This document shows, in pieces, positions 23,682 through 30,720 of a DNA stretch of 33,103 nucleotides. The translations under genes and the position numbers were made by a program. The stretch's first letter is position 1. The number at the start of each line of letters is the position of its first letter. The DNA comes from Candidatus Gastranaerophilales bacterium (GTDB lineage Bacteria > Cyanobacteriota > Vampirovibrionia > Gastranaerophilales > Gastranaerophilaceae), in NCBI GenBank assembly GCA_905236205.1, contig CAJOPF010000123.1, positions 1-33,103 of the forward strand, read 5' to 3'. Below the pieces are notes generated by a model. The model worked only from the letters and a program-made list of their open reading frames with translations. It searched no databases and was not told where the DNA came from.

Positions 23682-24917
23682 ATGTCCATTGATGACGCAT
23701 TAGTTATGATTTTAGCAGGTGGTGAAGGTAAGAGACTGCATCCGCTTACAAAAGACCGTGCAAAGCCTGCGGTTCCGTTTGGCGGAAGATACAGGATTAT
23801 CGATTTTGTGTTGAATAATTTCATAAATTCCGGTTTTTATAAAATTAAAGTTTTAACTCAATACAAATCGGATTCATTAAATCAACATATTTCACGCGGT
23901 TATGCATTATCTCCGTTTCTTGATCAATATGTAGATTTGGTTCCTGCTCAAATGAGAACGGGCGGTGATTGGTACAGAGGTACTGCTGATGCTGTATTCC
24001 AAAATGTTTTACACATTGTAGATGCCGATCCTACATACGTTTGCGTTTTTGGCGGAGACCATGTTTATAAAATGGATGTTTCGCAAATGCTTGATTATCA
24101 TAAACAAAAGAAATCCGCATTAACTATTGCAGCAATTCCAATTCCTATTGAAGAAGCTTCGGAATTTGGTATTATGGAAGTTGACGAAAACTGGAAATTG
24201 ACAAACTTTGTTGAAAAACCAAAAACAAAACCAAGAGCACTTCCAGGCAATCCAAATATGTGTTTGGCTTCAATGGGTAACTATATTTTTGATAAAGATG
24301 TTCTGATGGATGCGCTTTATCGAGATAACAAAATTGAAGATTCAAGCCACGATTTTGGTAAGAATGTTATTCCAATGTTATTGAATGAAGGCAAACCTGT
24401 TTATGTTTATAACTTTAAAGAAAACACATTCCCAGGAGTAACAGATGCCGAAAGAGGTTACTGGAAAGACGTAGGAAACGTAGATGCATATTGGCAAGCA
24501 AATATGGACTTGTTGGATTCTTGTCCTGAACTTAATTTATATGCAAAAGAATGGCCTTTAAGAACCTTCAACTATAACTATCCGCCGGCAAAATTTATAT
24601 GGCAGGAAGGTGATAGAGTCGGTATGGCAACAAATTCAATGGTGTCTGAAGGTTGTATTATTTCTGGTGGCGGATTGTCAAGATGTATTCTTTCTCCAAA
24701 AGTAAGAATCAATTCTTATTCTTCCGTAACAGAAAGTATTTTAATGGAAAATGTTAACGTAGGAAGACACTGTGAAATAAGACGCGCAATTATTGATAAA
24801 AATGTTCAAATTCCGCCATATACAAAAATCGGTTTTGACAGAGAAATTGATTTACAAAAAGGTTTCTATGTATCTCCGAACGGAATTACGGTTGTTCCAA
24901 AGGGAGCAATTCTATAA
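23682..24917 (+). CDS. glgC: Glucose-1-phosphate adenylyltransferase (ADP-glucose pyrophosphorylase)
   Basis: This 411-residue enzyme makes ADP-glucose from ATP and glucose-1-phosphate, the committed step of bacterial glycogen synthesis. The nucleotide-binding loop is GGEGKRLHPLTKDRAKPAVP (13-32). WYRGTADAV (97-105), GDHVYKMD (125-132) and the FVEKPK lysine form the active site. The C-terminal part (about 305-411) is a left-handed beta-helix with the allosteric region. It begins at an ATG with GAGG upstream. No other glycogen gene is nearby, and a terminator follows. The overall look is of the plant/cyanobacterial-like branch, though bacterial GlgC proteins are similar enough to leave this open. 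Confidence 0.96.
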   Translation: MSIDDALVMILAGGEGKRLHPLTKDRAKPAVPFGGRYRIIDFVLNNFINSGFYKIKVLTQYKSDSLNQHISRGYALSPFLDQYVDLVPAQMRTGGDWYRGTADAVFQNVLHIVDADPTYVCVFGGDHVYKMDVSQMLDYHKQKKSALTIAAIPIPIEEASEFGIMEVDENWKLTNFVEKPKTKPRALPGNPNMCLASMGNYIFDKDVLMDALYRDNKIEDSSHDFGKNVIPMLLNEGKPVYVYNFKENTFPGVTDAERGYWKDVGNVDAYWQANMDLLDSCPELNLYAKEWPLRTFNYNYPPAKFIWQEGDRVGMATNSMVSEGCIISGGGLSRCILSPKVRINSYSSVTESILMENVNVGRHCEIRRAIIDKNVQIPPYTKIGFDREIDLQKGFYVSPNGITVVPKGAIL

Positions 24918-24931
24918 TAAAAATCTTTAAT

Positions 24932-24973
24932 AAAAAATTCCTTTGTGCTAGTATAAGTGCAAAGGAATTTTTT
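24932..24973 (+). terminator. Terminator of glgC
   Basis: Perfect 14-bp arms, AAAAAATTCCTTTG (24932-24945) and CAAAGGAATTTTTT (24960-24973), surround a 14-base loop. The 3' arm contains AAAGGA, the only ribosome-site candidate for the gene starting at 24977, so that site would be sequestered in any read-through mRNA. Confidence 0.85.
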
Positions 24974-24976
24974 ATT

Positions 24977-25540
24977 ATGGTTACAAAGAAAAAAATAGTA
25001 ATAATTTTATCGGTATTACTGGTTATTATACTTATTGCATTGGCTATTTCTTTTGTTTTTATGAATAAAAAGAACAATGTAAATTCAGCTCATTTAAAAT
25101 CATTTTTTGAAAGTAAAATTTTGACAAGTATGGCGGAAACAAAAAAGCTGGATAATTCAAAGCCTACATTCATTATGTTTTACGGAAACTATTGTAAAAC
25201 TTGTCATGATTTTATGCCTGCTTTTCACCAATTGGCGAAAGATTATAAAGACAAATATAATTTTGCATTGTTAGATATTCAGGATCCTGCAAATTATCCG
25301 ATAGTATCAGGTAATGTCGGCAGTATTCCAGCTTTATATATCTTTGATTCTGAAATAGGTAATAAGATTCATATTTCACTTTCTGCATTAAGGTCTTATG
25401 ATGAATTAAAGGCCGAATTGGACAGATATTTAAGAATTCGTTCATTTATTGACTTGGAAAAAGCAAAAGCCGAACAAAACAAATTGATTCAGGCATATTA
25501 CGAAGAATTGCAAAATCTTGAAAAAAAAGAAAGTAAATAA
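24977..25540 (+). CDS. Membrane-anchored thioredoxin-fold protein
   Basis: This 187-residue protein has a basic start and one membrane helix (about 7-28). A thioredoxin-like domain follows (about 45-155) with the redox pair C73-K-T-C76 after FIMFYGNY, and a SIPALYIF segment holding the conserved cis-proline. The C-terminal 35 residues form a charged helix. The active site faces the periplasm if the anchor is type II. Related proteins carry electrons to envelope proteins or help cytochrome or disulfide maturation, but no partner such as DsbD/CcdA is nearby. It is followed nine bases later by a second exported thioredoxin-like gene, so the two probably work together. Confidence 0.85.
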   Translation: MVTKKKIVIILSVLLVIILIALAISFVFMNKKNNVNSAHLKSFFESKILTSMAETKKLDNSKPTFIMFYGNYCKTCHDFMPAFHQLAKDYKDKYNFALLDIQDPANYPIVSGNVGSIPALYIFDSEIGNKIHISLSALRSYDELKAELDRYLRIRSFIDLEKAKAEQNKLIQAYYEELQNLEKKESK

Positions 25541-25549
25541 AAATATATA

Positions 25550-25930
25550 ATGAAAAAATTATTGTTTATTATCCTTATAATGTTTGGTTTTGCAAATTCC
25601 GTAAATTCTGCAAATTACATGTCATGCGAAGATGCGATGAATACGGGTAAGCCATTTGTTTTATATATACATGCAAATTCCTGTTATGCTTGTAAGCAGT
25701 TTACACCTATTTTTAAAAAAATAATGAATTCAATGCCTGATTATAATGTTGTTGATATCAATTTGAGTTATATGCAGCCGCATAATGTTTGTTCCGCTGC
25801 GGAAACAAATACAATACCTGCTGTTTATGTTGTAAATTCGCAAAAAAGAACTCGTTCAAAAATTAGTTTCAGTACTTATTTTAATGAAAAAAATTTTGTG
25901 TCGGCTCTTGTTGATTTGATGAATGAGTAA
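25550..25930 (+). CDS. Exported small thioredoxin-fold protein
   Basis: This 126-residue protein has a signal peptide (about 1-20, MKKLLFIILIMFGFANSV...). The thioredoxin-like domain has C45-Y-A-C48 in HANSCYACKQF and a TIPAVYVV cis-proline segment. Two further cysteines, C26 and one near residue 83, could make a structural or regulatory disulfide. It starts nine bases after the membrane-anchored thioredoxin gene with no good ribosome site, suggesting coupling. The pair may form a relay from the membrane to a soluble periplasmic partner; that is inference. No plus-strand terminator with a T tract follows. Confidence 0.83.
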   Translation: MKKLLFIILIMFGFANSVNSANYMSCEDAMNTGKPFVLYIHANSCYACKQFTPIFKKIMNSMPDYNVVDINLSYMQPHNVCSAAETNTIPAVYVVNSQKRTRSKISFSTYFNEKNFVSALVDLMNE

Positions 25931-25957
25931 AAAAAAGGTGAAACTTTTTGTTTCACC
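25929..25957 (-). terminator. Strong minus-strand terminator
   Basis: GGTGAAAC (25937-25944) and GTTTCACC (25950-25957) form a perfect 8-bp stem with a five-base loop. On the minus strand eight T follow (25936 down to 25929). On the plus strand no T tract follows. It therefore ends a leftward transcript coming from the 26-kb side, although the nearest gene ends 260 bases away. Confidence 0.8.
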
Positions 25958-26165
25958 GCGTCTGTTACATAAAATTACTACACAATTTTCCCTATTTCAA
26001 CCTTACCTAATTTTTATAAAACCAAATCTTTTTTATATTCTAAAGGTACATCCTTTCTTTGAATATGCGTTTAATCCAAAATACCAATAACAAATAAACG
26101 TTATGAGAAATAATATATCTATCTCTCTCGGTTTATCTTACATGTATATAAAGTCATTAGTTTTT
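25958..26165. other. Non-coding gap between two minus-strand terminators
   Basis: No open reading frame with a ribosome site is seen on either strand; the longest ATG frame is 28 codons on the plus strand. A weak terminator lies at its right edge and a strong one at its left edge, both acting leftward. Either the flagellar chaperone mRNA has a long 3' end, or a separate small RNA of up to about 200 bases is made from the minus strand. No convincing promoter was found for the latter. Confidence 0.35.
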
Positions 26166-26187
26166 AAAAAATTGCCTTTTCAGCAAT
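26166..26187 (-). terminator. Weak terminator just past the FliT-like gene
   Basis: On the minus strand ATTGC TGAAAAG GCAAT (26187 down to 26171) is followed by five T. The five-pair stem is short, so it may only partly terminate; the stronger hairpin at 25937-25957 would catch read-through. Confidence 0.45.
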
Positions 26188-26218
26188 AATCAGCTTTTAG
26201 CATAAATTAAACAATATA

Positions 26219-26590
26219 CTAATCACTTGTGTATTCACAAATTGAACCCGTAATTTCTTCCGTTTGTCCGTATTGATTTGAGAGTTTTGTTTGTGAATTC
26301 AATTTTGTTAATTCCAGTAAAGTTTCAGCTTTCAACTCTTTTATTATTTCAAGATTTTCTTTTTCACTTTGCAAAATTTTAGATTTAAGCTTTTCTAAAA
26401 TTTCCGTTTCGTTTTCGTCAAGTTGTATTGTTTTTCTTGCAAGTAAAACCCGATTTATAATCTGTGATTTTAAAGTTTCTTTTGAAATTATTTCATCAAA
26501 ATTTTTTTCATCGGTCAAATCTTTTATTTCATGAGAAATACATAAAATTTGTTTATATAAAATTTCAAGCTGTTCAAACTGTTTTGACAT
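26219..26590 (-). CDS. FliT/FlgN-like small helical protein
   Basis: This 123-residue protein is almost wholly alpha-helical and charged, with coiled-coil heptads (about 1-100) and a Ser/Thr/Gln-rich tail. It starts directly after the fliS stop (TAGATG) with a GAGGGA ribosome site in the end of fliS. In many bacteria fliS is followed by fliT, a chaperone for the filament cap, and the size and helical character fit. No sequence signature of FliT is recognisable, so the call rests on position and shape. It is the last gene of this cluster. Confidence 0.55.
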   Translation of the reverse strand: MSKQFEQLEILYKQILCISHEIKDLTDEKNFDEIISKETLKSQIINRVLLARKTIQLDENETEILEKLKSKILQSEKENLEIIKELKAETLLELTKLNSQTKLSNQYGQTEEITGSICEYTSD

Positions 26591-27013
26591 CTATCCCTCG
26601 TAACCTGATTCTTCGGATGTCGCAGCAACAAATGTTTTTTGACTGTTAGCTATAGCTATTGCCTGTTTCCATGTCGCACGCAAATCAATCAAATGTCTCA
26701 ATACTTCGTCAATTTTTGACTCATCTTTTTTAATATTTGCCTGAACAAGTGTATTATAAAAATATTGATAAAGGGCTTGTATTCTTACAGCAAAATCACC
26801 GCCGTTTTCAAGGTCTACGGTATTTATAAATTCCAAAAGGATGTTTTCACAACCAATTATGTTGTTATGAATTTCAGGAATATTTTTTTGCGACATGGCA
26901 ATTTTCGCTTTGTTTAAAAATTGTATCGCTCCGTCATACAGCAGAATTAGTATCTTCTCAGGAGAAGCTGTTTCTACCTCATTTTTTTGATATTGCTGTA
27001 AATATTGATTCAT
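26591..27013 (-). CDS. fliS: Flagellin export chaperone FliS
   Basis: This 140-residue chaperone binds the flagellin C-terminus and prevents early polymerisation in the cytoplasm. It begins in the family manner (NQYLQQYQKNEVETASPEKILILLYDGAIQFL, broken here as conserved Tyr-rich start, then the SPE-KILILLYDGA helix). The remainder is a four-helix bundle, with ATWKQAIAIA late in the protein. An AGAGG ribosome site precedes the ATG. It sits between a FlaG-like gene and a FliT-like gene, in the usual order apart from the missing fliD. Flagellin itself is not in the window. Confidence 0.94.
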   Translation of the reverse strand: MNQYLQQYQKNEVETASPEKILILLYDGAIQFLNKAKIAMSQKNIPEIHNNIIGCENILLEFINTVDLENGGDFAVRIQALYQYFYNTLVQANIKKDESKIDEVLRHLIDLRATWKQAIAIANSQKTFVAATSEESGYEG

Positions 27014-27027
27014 TAAACTAACCTCTT

Positions 27028-27495
27028 TTATATTGTTTTATTTACGAGTATACCCGAATTATAATCCAACTTGTTTATCATTTCAACAAAATCGTTTACA
27101 TTTATGCTTTCAAGAATCTTTTTTGTAACTTTATTATACAATTCAACTTTTTCTGTTTTGTTATTAAAATAAAGAACAACATTTTGAGGGTCTTTGATAG
27201 CTGTAATTTTAAGTTCTTTGGCTTTTTTACCCGTTATTTTTTCGTCTTTGTCTACTATATCCTTTTTTTCTTCGTCTTCCTCGTTTTCGTCGTATCCGTC
27301 CTTAAAATCTTGATTTCGTCTGTTTTTTTCTTCTTTTTCTTCATTATTGATTTTTTTATTTAAAGCTCGGTCAATTTTTCCAACAACTTTTTCATTACCG
27401 ATGTTAATTCCATGTTCGGTGCTTAGTGCCGCCTGTGCAGATGTAATATCTTTTGGCATTCCTATGGAAGCCATTGAAAAACCGTCTACGCTCAT
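27028..27495 (-). CDS. FlaG-like flagellar protein
   Basis: This 155-residue protein has three parts: a Ser/Ala-rich start (about 1-45), a very highly charged, low-complexity middle (about 48-90, mostly Glu, Lys, Asp and Asn), and a C-terminal domain (about 95-155) with VVLYFNNKTEKVELYN and KKILESINVNDFVEMINKL. That C-terminal pattern resembles FlaG, in which a short beta segment is followed by 'I..IP..E......L' and 'G.L.'. It lies immediately before fliS, the usual position of flaG (flaG-fliD-fliS). An AAAGGA ribosome site precedes the ATG. The charged insert is not typical of FlaG. The call depends strongly on position. Confidence 0.55.
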   Translation of the reverse strand: MSVDGFSMASIGMPKDITSAQAALSTEHGINIGNEKVVGKIDRALNKKINNEEKEEKNRRNQDFKDGYDENEEDEEKKDIVDKDEKITGKKAKELKITAIKDPQNVVLYFNNKTEKVELYNKVTKKILESINVNDFVEMINKLDYNSGILVNKTI

Positions 27496-27543
27496 TTTGT
27501 TATCCTTTGTTACATTCTTTTATTTTCTATTGAATATGCTATT

Positions 27544-27572
27544 ATTATATTATATAATTCCTGTTATATAAA
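27544..27572 (-). promoter_or_regulatory. Candidate promoter of the FlaG-like - fliS operon
   Basis: On the minus strand TTTATA (27572-27567) and TATAAT (27549-27544) are separated by 17 bases; a second TATAAT overlaps at 27554-27549. The same bases 27567-27572 read TATAAA on the plus strand, six bases before the divergent gene's ATG, so both genes may share this element. The region is very AT-rich. Confidence 0.35.
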
Positions 27573-27578
27573 TACTGA

Positions 27579-28328
27579 ATGGAGAGTATTTTGAAGAAAA
27601 ATCTGTTAAACAATTTCATATTAAAAATAAAAGAATTTCCATTGTGGATTAAGCAGGTAATCTTTTTCTACATGTGGCAAGATTTGAAACACGTTATTTC
27701 AGATGACTTTATTTTCCAAGAAGAAAATGATTTGCTGCATATATACGTTCCTGAATTATCTTATGTGGGTAAAACAGAACTTGCGGAAAGAACAAAGGGC
27801 TTTGACCAAAATATTTATACATTTTTGGAAAGCGCAGAAGACGGAATGTCTATTATGGAGTGTGCTTTAAACCATTTTTGGACATTGGAAGAAACTTGTA
27901 AATATTTCTTAGCTGCAGTTGATGCCGATTTAATAAAGGCTCCTGTTCCTGTGAAAATTATTGCCATGTCTGGGTTTATGTCAGGAAGATTTAGAACAGG
28001 TGAATATTATAAGAGAGTTGGTAAAATCAATGTTGACCAACTTGAAATAACAATTAGAAAACAAAAGGAACTGGCTGCACAAGGTATTCAGAAGAAAATA
28101 GCTGAATTGATGATAGAACTTGGTTTTATCACTCAAAAGGATACGTCATCGTTAATGGTAATAAAGGAAGAAGCTAAAAAGAGATTTATTTTGGATTCTT
28201 CAATAATTCCTGACGGAGTTACAGGGAACGACAGCAAATATATCAATGAAATTAACGAATTGAAAAAACAAAATATGGTTTTAAAAGCAAAATTAGCTAA
28301 GTTGTTATCAATGTTTAAAAAGTCGTAG
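27579..28328 (+). CDS. Protein with two MshEN/GspE-N-type motifs
   Basis: This 249-residue cytoplasmic protein has no membrane segment. The N-terminal half (about 1-135) is not recognised. Residues 139-162 (RTGEYYKRVGKINVDQLEITIRKQ, given here by its key positions R139, G141, G148, L155, Q162) and 172-196 (KIAELMIELGFITQKD...) are two tandem copies of the MshEN-type pattern 'RLG..L...G.I....L..AL..Q', known in pilus/secretion ATPases as a cyclic-di-GMP-binding unit. A coiled coil ends the protein (about 224-249). There is no ATPase domain. It is divergent from the FlaG-like - fliS operon. ATG 27579 lacks a ribosome site; TTG 27591 with GGAGAG upstream is an alternative start. Confidence 0.6.
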   Translation: MESILKKNLLNNFILKIKEFPLWIKQVIFFYMWQDLKHVISDDFIFQEENDLLHIYVPELSYVGKTELAERTKGFDQNIYTFLESAEDGMSIMECALNHFWTLEETCKYFLAAVDADLIKAPVPVKIIAMSGFMSGRFRTGEYYKRVGKINVDQLEITIRKQKELAAQGIQKKIAELMIELGFITQKDTSSLMVIKEEAKKRFILDSSIIPDGVTGNDSKYINEINELKKQNMVLKAKLAKLLSMFKKS

Positions 28329-28332
28329 TATT

Positions 28333-29265
28333 ATGTATCCTGACAGTTATATTCCGCAAAGGTTAGTAAAACATTTTAGAGATGAGTTAACAGTACAAGA
28401 ACATTTAGGTTTTGTTGTACTTTTTGACAAAGAGTTTGGAGAGACTTTTGGTTATCCTTTCTTTTTGCGTTCTTGTGCAAAGTCTTTGCAGGGTGCGTTA
28501 ATAATTGATGAAGATTTAGATTTTACGGTAGAAGAAATTGCCTTGTGTTGCGCTTCGCATGCCGGTGAAAGCTGCCATATTGAAATTGCGCAGAAATTAT
28601 TGAAAAAAGTTGGCATTTCGGAATCTGATTTACAATGTGGTATTCATGAACCTCTTTCTAAGCGGGCAAGAGAAAACTTGATTAAAAATAATGAAAAGCC
28701 TACCGTTCTTCACAATAATTGTGTTGGCAAGCATATTATGATGCTGGCATTATGTAAAAAATACGGTTGGGATATGCAAAATTATTGTGATTTGGAACAT
28801 CCTGTGCAACAGCTTATAAAAGAAAAAATATACGATTTATGCGAAGTTGTTGAAGATTATCCGATAACAAAAGACGGATGTGGAGTACCTATTTTTTCAA
28901 TGCCGTTGAAAAGCATGTTAAGGGGATATTTGAATTTGTTTTTATCTCCAAAATACGAAAGAATAAAAAGAGCATTTTTGGAATATTCTTATATAATTGG
29001 CGGTGAAGACAGATTAGATACAAAAATAATGTTGAAATCAAAAAATTTAATAGCAAAAGTTGGTGCTGACGGACTTATTATTATTGTAAATCTTGATGCT
29101 GCTGATGGTTTGGTTATTAAGCTTTTGGACGGTGATGCAAAAGCTCGTGAAATTTCTGCGTTGAGTTTAATTAAAAAATTAAGTTGGGCTAATATACCAT
29201 TTGAACAAGAAATTAAAACTCTAAACGGAGAAGTTGTCGGTTTGATGAAATTTGTTATGGTTTAA
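28333..29265 (+). CDS. L-asparaginase II family protein
   Basis: This 310-residue protein belongs to the thermolabile, Rhizobium-type L-asparaginase II family, which is unrelated to the E. coli AnsA/AnsB enzymes and hydrolyses asparagine to aspartate and ammonia. Diagnostic motifs are RSCAKSLQ (46-53), CASHAGE (73-79), HNNCVGKH (127-134) and DGCGVPIFSMP (181-191). Length fits the family. It starts four bases after the MshEN-motif gene, so the two are probably co-transcribed, although no functional link is obvious. There is no signal peptide, so it should be cytoplasmic. Its stop overlaps the stop of the convergent amidase by four bases. Confidence 0.9.
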   Translation: MYPDSYIPQRLVKHFRDELTVQEHLGFVVLFDKEFGETFGYPFFLRSCAKSLQGALIIDEDLDFTVEEIALCCASHAGESCHIEIAQKLLKKVGISESDLQCGIHEPLSKRARENLIKNNEKPTVLHNNCVGKHIMMLALCKKYGWDMQNYCDLEHPVQQLIKEKIYDLCEVVEDYPITKDGCGVPIFSMPLKSMLRGYLNLFLSPKYERIKRAFLEYSYIIGGEDRLDTKIMLKSKNLIAKVGADGLIIIVNLDAADGLVIKLLDGDAKAREISALSLIKKLSWANIPFEQEIKTLNGEVVGLMKFVMV

Positions 29266-30680
29266 CTTATTTTTTCAAATTTTATTTTATGTCTGTTCCA
29301 AACAGTAAGGTGTTTGTGTCTGTTTTGCCATACGTAATCTTTTATTCCCTGTGCAACTGCTTTTGCATATTTTTGCCTAAAATCATCAGTCATTAAAAGA
29401 TAATTGTCATCAGGGTTTATTACGTATGCTGTTTCGATTAGAACGCTTACTGCAGATGTGTTTCTGACAACAGCAAAACTTGCTTGTCTAATACCTTCTA
29501 TATTTATGTTAACAGATTTACTTACGGCATTTAATATAGCTTCTGTTAAAGGTCTTGCTTCGTCATAGTAATAATATGCGCTAGACCCGCTGTGTTTTTG
29601 TGGATTTTGACTGTCAGGAAGGGAGTTTGCATGTATACTTACAAAAATTTGTGCATCTTTGTCGTTTGTAAATTTAACTCTGTCATTTAAAGATACAAAT
29701 TTATCTGATTTTCTTGTCATATAAACGGTTGCACCCATCTTTTTAAGGTTTTCTTCTAAATATTTGGATATTGATAAGTTAAAATCTTTTTCGTAGTTTC
29801 TGCAGCAGCCTACTGCACCAAGTTCTTTACCACCATGACCTGCGTCTATGACTATTTTAACGTTTTTAAGCGGATATTTTTTTGCTCTTTTTATTTTTGG
29901 TTCTTTTTTTATGCTTAAAACGAGAGTATCTCCCTTGTATTGCAGGTTATAGCCCATTAGTCTTTGGTTTAAGGTTATTTTAAATACTGCAGTATTATCT
30001 TCGTTTGCTCCGACATTAAATATTTTCAATGTCATTGTTTCACCGTTTTCTGTTATTGAATAAGGTGTTTTTTGTGAAAGTGCAAATTCATATATAAAAT
30101 CCGAATCGGTTTCTCTGCTTCTGTAATCGAATAAAAAGGCGCGCTCATAGCTTTCTTTTTTTTGCTTAACATCTGATTTTGCAACCCAAGCTGATGTTTT
30201 TGGCGATAACTCTATTTTATACATATTACCTAATTCACCCAAAACTTTTAGCGGCATTCCCTTTTGAAAATGTGAAATTCTGTTTATTCCTTCTTGAATT
30301 GCCGTTGTGCGAATTGGCGCTCCGTTTCTTGAAATTTCTACGGTTAAAGGATTATTGTATTTTGTATAAACTGCAGGTTTATAATTTTTGTATGAAGAAG
30401 GTCTTTCTATTACGTAAGTTTTTGTTTGATTGTCTGAAACCAGAACAAATTCATTTCTTCCTTCGTTTAATTTAACGCTTTGAGCGAAAGCACCAGTTTT
30501 ATGAACGGGAATTTCTTCATTATTCAAATAGAGTTTACTGCCATTTTTAACCGCTCCTACAAAAAATGTGCTTGGAGAATTGATTTTTGAAAAAGCTGAT
30601 TTAGGGTAAACTACATCAAAAGCAAAAGCGGAATGGCTGAATATAATAAGACATAAAATTGTAAATATAATTTTCTTCAT
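29262..30680 (-). CDS. N-acetylmuramoyl-L-alanine amidase (Ami/CwlM type)
   Basis: This 472-residue exported enzyme cleaves the amide bond between muramic acid and the peptide stem of peptidoglycan. The signal peptide is about 1-20 (ending HSAFA). The N-terminal half has a first beta-rich part, an SH3-like segment (about 125-170) and an AMIN-like region (about 180-260). The amidase_3 domain (about 275-450) has all four key residues: H281 in DAGHGG, E297 in NYEKD, H350 in SIHAN and E416 in LIETAYV. The frame also opens at 30719, but the ATG at 30680 begins a proper signal peptide and lies six bases after a TATAAT, so it is preferred. No ribosome site is seen. Confidence 0.93.
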   Translation of the reverse strand: MKKIIFTILCLIIFSHSAFAFDVVYPKSAFSKINSPSTFFVGAVKNGSKLYLNNEEIPVHKTGAFAQSVKLNEGRNEFVLVSDNQTKTYVIERPSSYKNYKPAVYTKYNNPLTVEISRNGAPIRTTAIQEGINRISHFQKGMPLKVLGELGNMYKIELSPKTSAWVAKSDVKQKKESYERAFLFDYRSRETDSDFIYEFALSQKTPYSITENGETMTLKIFNVGANEDNTAVFKITLNQRLMGYNLQYKGDTLVLSIKKEPKIKRAKKYPLKNVKIVIDAGHGGKELGAVGCCRNYEKDFNLSISKYLEENLKKMGATVYMTRKSDKFVSLNDRVKFTNDKDAQIFVSIHANSLPDSQNPQKHSGSSAYYYYDEARPLTEAILNAVSKSVNINIEGIRQASFAVVRNTSAVSVLIETAYVINPDDNYLLMTDDFRQKYAKAVAQGIKDYVWQNRHKHLTVWNRHKIKFEKIS

Positions 30681-30686
30681 GTTATG

Positions 30687-30692
30687 ATTATA
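30687..30692 (-). promoter_or_regulatory. Consensus -10 box six bases before the amidase ATG
   Basis: TATAAT reads on the minus strand at 30692-30687, followed by CATAAC and then the ATG. The -35 position (ATTTCC) is poor. The expected transcript start coincides with the start codon. Confidence 0.5.
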
Positions 30693-30720
30693 GTAATTTA
30701 TGTGAGAAAGGAAATCCACT

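Noticed and set aside
30681-30719. Longer amidase N-terminus starting at 30719
   Set aside because: It would put 13 polar residues before a clear signal peptide and lies upstream of the TATAAT box.
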